NCBI GenBank assembly: GCA_002408725.1
Contig: DHTR01000103.1
Location: 1 to 8,908 of the forward strand
Direction of reading: 5' to 3'
Source: Pelotomaculum sp. UBA5255
GTDB taxonomy: Bacteria > Bacillota > Desulfotomaculia > Desulfotomaculales > Pelotomaculaceae
DNA: 8,908 nt
Shown here: positions 5,510 through 8,908 of the stretch, piece by piece
How the letters are laid out: each line of letters starts with the position of its first letter
Position numbering within the stretch: the stretch's first letter is position 1
The notes under the pieces: model-generated
Told to the model about the DNA's origin: nothing
Databases searched by the model: none
What the model saw: the letters and a program-made list of their open reading frames with translations, nothing else
Program-made: the position numbers and the translations under genes

Positions 5510-5849
5510 AATTATCTGCGCTGTTTTGAGGAGAGTATGTCCATTCATCCTTCCCGGCACCGGCCGCTTATACCAGGGGCGGCCACATGCCGGATCAGAG
5601 GATCCGGGTACTGGCTATAGTATTTTCTGAAATTTCGAAAACCGCCACACTGACCGTGCCGCCGTTTTTTCCACTTCATCTGGGCACGTTTTTCCTTTGG
5701 GAATAAGACCAACCTGTTAAAAGTAGCTTAATAATTTATTATCTTCCCCCGGGTAATACCAGCTGCTTCCCCTGCTCAGAGGAAAATAATTTCCCGGTCT
5801 TTTAACGGATTATGCCGGCGAAATTATCGCGAGAAACCGATTATTTTAA
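5510..5849. other. Gene-poor spacer with small GC-rich hairpins
   Basis: No convincing gene. Two hairpins follow the flavoprotein: GGCCGC (5562-5567) with GCGGCC (5579-5584), and CCGGATC (5590-5596) with GATCCGG (5601-5607) around an AGAG loop. Neither has a T-tract, so they are at best Rho-dependent or processing structures. A 27-codon frame at 5537-5620 has GAGGAG only 3 nt upstream and overlaps both hairpins; it is probably not a gene. The remainder (5620-5849) shows nothing recognisable. Confidence 0.5.
5590..5607. repeat. Perfect 7-bp hairpin downstream of the flavoprotein
   Basis: CCGGATC-AGAG-GATCCGG is a perfect stem with a tetraloop. It sits next to a second GC-rich inverted repeat (5562-5584). 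The lack of a U-run argues against an intrinsic terminator. They may protect the 3' end of the transcript. Confidence 0.5.
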
Positions 5850-6113
5850 TTAAGCCTTGACAAGTTCCAGTTTTCCGTGGCTGTCAACTTCAACCCAGAA
5901 GTGCACGAAACAATGACCTTCCAGGTATTTGGCGCCGCGCTGTCTGAGCAGCTTGATTATCTTGAGCTTTGTTCCCTGGTCACTGAATGACCATTGCATT
6001 TCCAGGGTTTCAGCTTCTATTGAAATGTCTATCTTTACTCCTTCTGCCGCATTCCGAAGACGTTTCCAGAAATCCTCAAACGTTATGGACTGGATTTTAA
6101 TACCCCCTTCCAC
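5850..6113 (-). CDS. Small hypothetical protein
   Basis: This minus-strand frame encodes 87 aa with no membrane span and no recognised motif. The composition is protein-like, with alternating charged and hydrophobic residues: FEDFWKRLRNAAEGVKIDISIEAETLEMQW, split by predicted helix and strand character, then KLKIIKLLRQRGAKYLEGHCFVHFWVEV. The latter suggests a helix followed by a beta-strand with HCFVHFW. The start is unclear. GTG at 6113 has AGGGG only 3 nt upstream, and the frame is open for six more codons to a TAA. It is divergent from the regulator at 6441 and convergent with the flavoprotein. I do not recognise the family. A plus-strand frame at 5929-6147 overlaps it, reads less like a protein and was left out. 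Confidence 0.5.
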   Translation of the reverse strand: MEGGIKIQSITFEDFWKRLRNAAEGVKIDISIEAETLEMQWSFSDQGTKLKIIKLLRQRGAKYLEGHCFVHFWVEVDSHGKLELVKA

Positions 6114-6260
6114 GGACCCCTGTATGGGTATTTACCTACCAGGATGAATAGCAGGTCAATTGCCACAATTGCAGCATAAGTCCATTTCAATGACCTTTGT
6201 ACTGGGGTGTCCAATTTTTCTCGTCCTAAGTCGGTGGCGCCGGTTTTTCTGTGATTGGTT

Positions 6261-6277
6261 TTCTTAGTTCCTGGGAA
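6261..6277. promoter_or_regulatory. Putative operator 1 for the XRE regulator
   Basis: TTCTTAG-TTC-CTGGGAA fits the pattern TTCTTAG-N3-CTAAGAA with two mismatches in the right arm. It also contains a shorter dyad, AGTTCC-TG-GGAACT (6266-6279). It lies 51 bp before the second copy. Confidence 0.4.
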
Positions 6278-6297
6278 CTCAATATGGCTTCATTCAC

Positions 6298-6328
6298 TTG
6301 ACATTCTGAGATTCTTAGATCCTAAAAT
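6298..6328 (+). promoter_or_regulatory. Candidate sigma-A promoter TTGACA-N19-TAAAAT
   Basis: TTGACA (6298-6303) is a perfect -35, and TAAAAT (6323-6328) matches five of six -10 bases. The 19-bp spacer is longer than the optimum of 17. The -10 coincides with the right arm of putative operator 2, which would let a bound repressor block RNA polymerase. It would give a leader of about 105 nt for the gene at 6441. Confidence 0.4.
6312..6328. promoter_or_regulatory. Putative operator 2 for the XRE regulator
   Basis: TTCTTAG-ATC-CTAAAAT has an exact left arm and two mismatches in the right arm of the dyad. It overlaps the -10 of the candidate promoter and lies 34 bp before copy 3, about three helical turns. 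Confidence 0.45.
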
Positions 6329-6343
6329 ATCCATCTTAATGTT

Positions 6344-6364
6344 ACTTCTTAGAATCTAAGAAGT
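6344..6364. promoter_or_regulatory. Putative operator 3, perfect 21-bp palindrome
   Basis: ACTTCTTAGA (6344-6353) and TCTAAGAAGT (6355-6364) are exact reverse complements about a single central A. The core TTCTTAG-AAT-CTAAGAA (6346-6362) is the perfect form of the three-copy motif. The size and symmetry suit a dimeric helix-turn-helix repressor. It lies 80 bp before the regulator's start codon. Confidence 0.7.
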
Positions 6365-6408
6365 CAATATCTATTTATCTATTTAAAGGTTAATTCCTTA
6401 AAAATAGG

Positions 6409-6414
6409 TATAAT
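6409..6414 (+). promoter_or_regulatory. Candidate -10 box close to the XRE gene
   Basis: TATAAT is a perfect -10 hexamer 27 bp before the ATG. No -35 hexamer of any quality lies 16-18 bp upstream (AAGGTT at 17). It may be a second, activator-dependent promoter, or simply AT-rich leader. Confidence 0.35.
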
Positions 6415-6440
6415 GTTAATATAGAATTGGTGGTGATAAC

Positions 6441-6875
6441 ATGAATTATTTGGTAGGTAAGCGCCTTAGAATGGCACGGAAAGCCAAGTGTTTAACGCAG
6501 GTACAGGTTAAGAGCTTTACAAATATACATAATAAAACATTGTCTGGTTATGAGAAAGGGGTTAGCGAACCAGGCTTGGATACTCTTAAAACCCTTGCTA
6601 ATTTATACGAAACCAGTATTGATTATCTTGTAGGTAACACTGACGACCCCGCTCCTCCCCACCTAAAACAACAAAAACCAAGCTTCGAAGAATATGTGCT
6701 GGCTGCCCCGACATTGGGAGCAGCAGCGTCCAGAATAGCAGAATTACGCAGTAGATATAATATCGATAAGGAAACCTTTATTCGGTTGTCCGAGATGGCT
6801 TATGATCAGCACGGCTTATCCCGGACCCCGGGTCCTGGGGCCGCAAGCCCTGGTAAAACACCGCGTAAAAAATAA
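6441..6875 (+). CDS. XRE-family helix-turn-helix transcriptional regulator
   Basis: Residues 5-62 of this 144-aa protein form a lambda-Cro/XRE type HTH: VGKRLRMARKAKCLTQVQV, then the recognition region NIHNKTLSGYEKGVSEPGLDTL, ending in the typical SIDYLVGNTDDP. The C-terminal half (about 80-125) is helical and may dimerise. The last 20 residues are rich in Gly, Pro and Lys/Arg and probably disordered. GGTGGTGAT precedes the ATG. The upstream spacer carries three dyads that are good candidates for autoregulatory operators. The neighbours do not reveal a phage or toxin partner; the pseudouridine synthase follows after 54 bp with no terminator and may be co-transcribed. XRE proteins of this size often control stress, prophage or sporulation switches, but the target cannot be told from sequence. 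Confidence 0.9.
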   Translation: MNYLVGKRLRMARKAKCLTQVQVKSFTNIHNKTLSGYEKGVSEPGLDTLKTLANLYETSIDYLVGNTDDPAPPHLKQQKPSFEEYVLAAPTLGAAASRIAELRSRYNIDKETFIRLSEMAYDQHGLSRTPGPGAASPGKTPRKK

Positions 6876-6929
6876 AATCCCGGTTGAACATAAAAAGTGA
6901 GACAGGGGAACAGGGAAAAGAGGTATGTG

Positions 6930-7811
6930 TTGAAACTGAGCTATCAGGTGACGGCAGCAGAGGCAGGGCTCAGCACCGAAAGGTTAATGCAAAAGAACCT
7001 TGGTTTCTCCCGTGGGATGGTCCGTAAGTTGAAGCGGTTATCCGGCGTGTCGGTAAACGGTCATCCGGTTTGCCTAAGCCGGTGCCTGCAGGCTGGAGAC
7101 AGAATAAGCATAAAATTACAATTCGATGAATCTACCGATGTACTTCCCCAACCCATACCCATTGACATCGTGTATGAAGACGGGCATTTCCTGGCTGTGA
7201 ACAAGCCGCCGGAGATGCTGGTTCATCCTTTAAAACATGAGCAGGAGAACACGTTAGCTAACGCCGTTTTATACCACTACCATCAAAAGGGCATAGAATC
7301 AGTTTTTCGTCCCGTATCAAGGTTAGACCGGAACACTTCCGGTTTGGTCGTGATAGCTAAACATGCTCATGCCGGGTTTCGGCTGGCGCGGCAACTGTCC
7401 ACCGGTGAACTGCGGCGTGAATATCTCGCCGTGGTACATGGTTTGATTAAGCAGGAGCAGGGCTCAATTGACCTGCCCATAGCCCGGTGTGAAGACAGCA
7501 AATTAAAACGAAGGGTTTGTCCTGATGGCAAGCGGTCAGTAACATACTACAACGTGATTCGATATTTGGCAGACAGCACACTGGTAAAGCTATGTCTTGC
7601 GACGGGTCGCACCCATCAGATCAGGGTGCATTTGAGCCATATTGGGCATCCACTGGTGGGGGACACGCTCTACGGTGGGCGTGAGGAAGGGATAAGCAGG
7701 CAAGCCTTACACTGCTGCCGGGTTAGTTTAACGCATCCAATTACAGGTTTCCCGTTGACTCTGGAAGCACCATTACCAGAAGATCTGCAGAGGTTGCTCA
7801 AGGTGAATTAA
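6930..7811 (+). CDS. RluA-family RNA pseudouridine synthase
   Basis: This protein of about 293 aa isomerises uridine to pseudouridine in rRNA or tRNA. The N-terminus (about residues 1-60) is an S4 RNA-binding domain (LGFSRGMVRKLKRLSGVSVNG). The catalytic motif SRLDRNTSGL carries the active Asp (residue 133 from the TTG start), and IVYEDGHFLAVNKP precedes it. The conserved late motif GRTHQIRVHLSHIGHPLVGDTLYGG follows, and the protein ends with the family's LPEDL. Length and order match RluC/RluD/YlyB-type enzymes; the exact target base cannot be assigned. TTG 6930 was chosen because AGAGG (6919-6923) lies 6 nt upstream and family homology begins at KLSYQV. GTG 6927 and GTG 6897 are in-frame alternatives. 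It lies 54 bp after the XRE gene. Confidence 0.93.
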   Translation: MKLSYQVTAAEAGLSTERLMQKNLGFSRGMVRKLKRLSGVSVNGHPVCLSRCLQAGDRISIKLQFDESTDVLPQPIPIDIVYEDGHFLAVNKPPEMLVHPLKHEQENTLANAVLYHYHQKGIESVFRPVSRLDRNTSGLVVIAKHAHAGFRLARQLSTGELRREYLAVVHGLIKQEQGSIDLPIARCEDSKLKRRVCPDGKRSVTYYNVIRYLADSTLVKLCLATGRTHQIRVHLSHIGHPLVGDTLYGGREEGISRQALHCCRVSLTHPITGFPLTLEAPLPEDLQRLLKVN

Positions 7812-8011
7812 GTGAGCCAGAGCGCGGTTCTTTAACCCATTTCCCGGTTTCCAGGTAAGGGGGTTCTGGTTTTTCCCGGTTGTGGTGGTAAGGCTTTTTA
7901 AAATCATCAATTTTTTAATGCTCATTTCTCCAGGCAATCCAGTAATTTTATATGCATAGAGCTTCCGCTACATAATAGTAAGACAAATCCAAAGGCGTTC
8001 GCGTTCTGCCT

Positions 8012-8031
8012 TGCGGACAAAATTTCGTCGG
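8012..8031 (+). repeat. Intergenic motif, copy 2 of 2
   Basis: TGCGGACAAAATTTCGTCGG is the second copy of the motif at 2781-2800 (16 of 20 bases shared). It ends 5 nt before the ribosome site of the ATPase gene, so it would lie in that gene's leader. Confidence 0.3.
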
Positions 8032-8045
8032 CTACGGAGGGGAAA

Positions 8046-8908
8046 ATGCAGAAGAAGTGGTATTCTCTGGACACAAAAGAAGCATGCCTGGAACTGGAGA
8101 TTAACCCTGAGTTGGGGTTGGAGATCGAAGAGGCAGTCGGCCGTTTAAGAGATTACGGCTCCAATGTCCTTCAGGAAAAGCCCCCCCGCAGCCTGTTGTC
8201 AATTTTCATCGGCCAGATGAAAGAAATCCTGGTCTTAATCCTTTTGGCCGCAGCCGCTATTTCAGGCATCCTTGGCGAGTGGGCTGATTCTATTGTTATC
8301 CTTATTATTGTACTTCTTAATGCTGTAATTGGAGTGTTTCAGGAGAACAAGGCCGAACACGCCCTTAAAGCTCTAAAGGATATGACAAAGCCCTCGGCAA
8401 AGGTGGTAAGGGGTGGAAAGGTTGTACAAATCAGCGCGGAGGAAGTGGTCCCCGGCGATGTGATCCTGCTGGATGCCGGAGATTCAGTTCCGGCTGACGC
8501 AAGGCTGATTGAGTCGGCTTCCCTGCGTTCCAACGAGTCGGCCCTGACCGGGGAGTCGGCGCCGGTGGAAAAAGATCCTGCCGTGCTAAGTGCCGTTCAA
8601 ATTCCAATTGGCGACCAGAAGAACATGCTTTTTATGGGCACTACCATAACCGCTGGACGTGGTAAAGCCATCGTGGTGGAGACAGGGATGAAGACCCAGT
8701 TAGGCCGGATAGCCCGTTTGCTGGATGAAGCGGTTCCGGAACCCACCCCGCTGCAACAGCGGTTGGGGAAGCTCGGTAAAATACTCGGGGTAGCAGCCGG
8801 GCTCATTGTTGTGCTTGTATTTTTGATCGGGCTGTGGCGTGGTGAAAATTTGCTGGAAATGTTTATGATTTCGATCAGCCTCGCTGTGGCGGCAGTGCCC
8901 GAGGGTCT
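8046..8908 (+). CDS. P2A-type Ca2+-transporting ATPase, 5' part (truncated by window end)
   Basis: At least 287 residues are present, open at the right edge. The cation-ATPase N-terminal domain (about 5-55) is followed by M1 and M2 (about 58-76 and 80-98), then the actuator domain. That domain has VPGD (135-138), VPAD (148-151) and the dephosphorylation loop LTGES (167-171) with PVEK. M3 (about 245-264) and the start of M4 follow, ending ISLAVAAVPEG. The VPEG in M4, with Glu286, is the Ca2+-ligand motif of SERCA/PMR1-type pumps, which argues against H+, K+ or heavy-metal subfamilies. The phosphorylation Asp (DKTGT) would lie just beyond the edge. GGAGGGG (8036-8042) precedes ATG 8046. The pump exports calcium using ATP. 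A Na+ or Mn2+ specificity within the P2 group is less likely but possible. Confidence 0.93.
   Translation, partial: MQKKWYSLDTKEACLELEINPELGLEIEEAVGRLRDYGSNVLQEKPPRSLLSIFIGQMKEILVLILLAAAAISGILGEWADSIVILIIVLLNAVIGVFQENKAEHALKALKDMTKPSAKVVRGGKVVQISAEEVVPGDVILLDAGDSVPADARLIESASLRSNESALTGESAPVEKDPAVLSAVQIPIGDQKNMLFMGTTITAGRGKAIVVETGMKTQLGRIARLLDEAVPEPTPLQQRLGKLGKILGVAAGLIVVLVFLIGLWRGENLLEMFMISISLAVAAVPEG

Larger units (their letters stand above)
6114..6440. other. AT-rich regulatory spacer upstream of the XRE regulator
   Basis: There is no gene here. The first 150 bp show nothing clear. From 6261 to 6440 the spacer carries three related dyads, a TTGACA/TAAAAT pair and a TATAAT box, so it looks like a control region for the regulator at 6441. 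The divergent minus-strand gene could share it. Confidence 0.6.

Noticed and set aside
5537..5620. 27-codon frame after the flavoprotein with GAGGAG upstream.
   Set aside because: The ribosome site is only 3 nt from the ATG, the peptide is Arg/Pro-rich without recognisable features, and it overlaps two inverted repeats.
5929..6147. Plus-strand 72-aa frame opposite the minus-strand small gene.
   Set aside because: It has no ribosome site and is better explained as the shadow of the 87-aa minus-strand frame.
7846..7876. CCAG/CTGG followed by TTTTT as a terminator after the pseudouridine synthase.
   Set aside because: The stem is just 4 bp around an 11-nt loop, too weak to call.

Overview
The window looks like chromosomal DNA of an endospore-forming, probably flagellated member of the Firmicutes, most likely in the Peptococcaceae/Desulfotomaculum-Pelotomaculum neighbourhood. 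Supporting signs are strong AGGAGG-type ribosome sites, frequent GTG/TTG starts, an Agr-type (AgrB/AgrD) peptide system, Spo0A-box-like sequences, a sporulation-kinase-like histidine kinase and a sigma-28 (SigD) promoter. The lineage is an inference from these features, not from a search.

Region 1 (1-2733) is a signalling block. A leader with two 0A-box-like heptamers one helical turn apart precedes a three-gene run: a stand-alone multi-span membrane protein (161-622), agrB (619-1260, ATGA overlap) and a 40-codon agrD (1270-1392). A hairpin terminator (1400-1425) closes it. It is followed by a membrane histidine kinase (1447-2733) with no response regulator in the window. The peptide is presumably processed by AgrB. 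Whether the 153-aa membrane protein, the kinase or neither senses it is open. The predicted ring (CSISQ or CSISQY) is unusually polar.

Region 2 (2734-4230) holds a 317-bp gap containing a full-consensus sigma-28 promoter (TAAA-N15-GCCGATTA), then a 363-aa protein with EF-hand-like Asp-rich loops and a good terminator. The promoter places this uncharacterised gene in the motility/late-flagellar regulon.

Region 3 (4231-5849) has a long intergenic stretch with a perfect 13-bp hairpin and a Spo0A-like site. A flavodoxin-fold iron-sulfur flavoprotein follows, with a compact CxxCxxCx6C cluster motif and a C-terminal CPxC/CPxC zinc-ribbon-like motif. A gene-poor stretch with small hairpins comes next.

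Region 4 (5850-7811) has a small minus-strand hypothetical protein, then a 327-bp spacer carrying three related dyads (TTCTTAG-N3-CTAAGAA type). These lie upstream of an XRE-family regulator, which is followed 54 bp later by an RluA-family pseudouridine synthase.

Region 5 (8046-8908) is the 5' two-thirds of the membrane/actuator half of a P2A (SERCA/PMR1-like) Ca2+ ATPase. It runs off the window end just before the phosphorylation site.

No rRNA, tRNA, CRISPR array or intact insertion sequence was seen.
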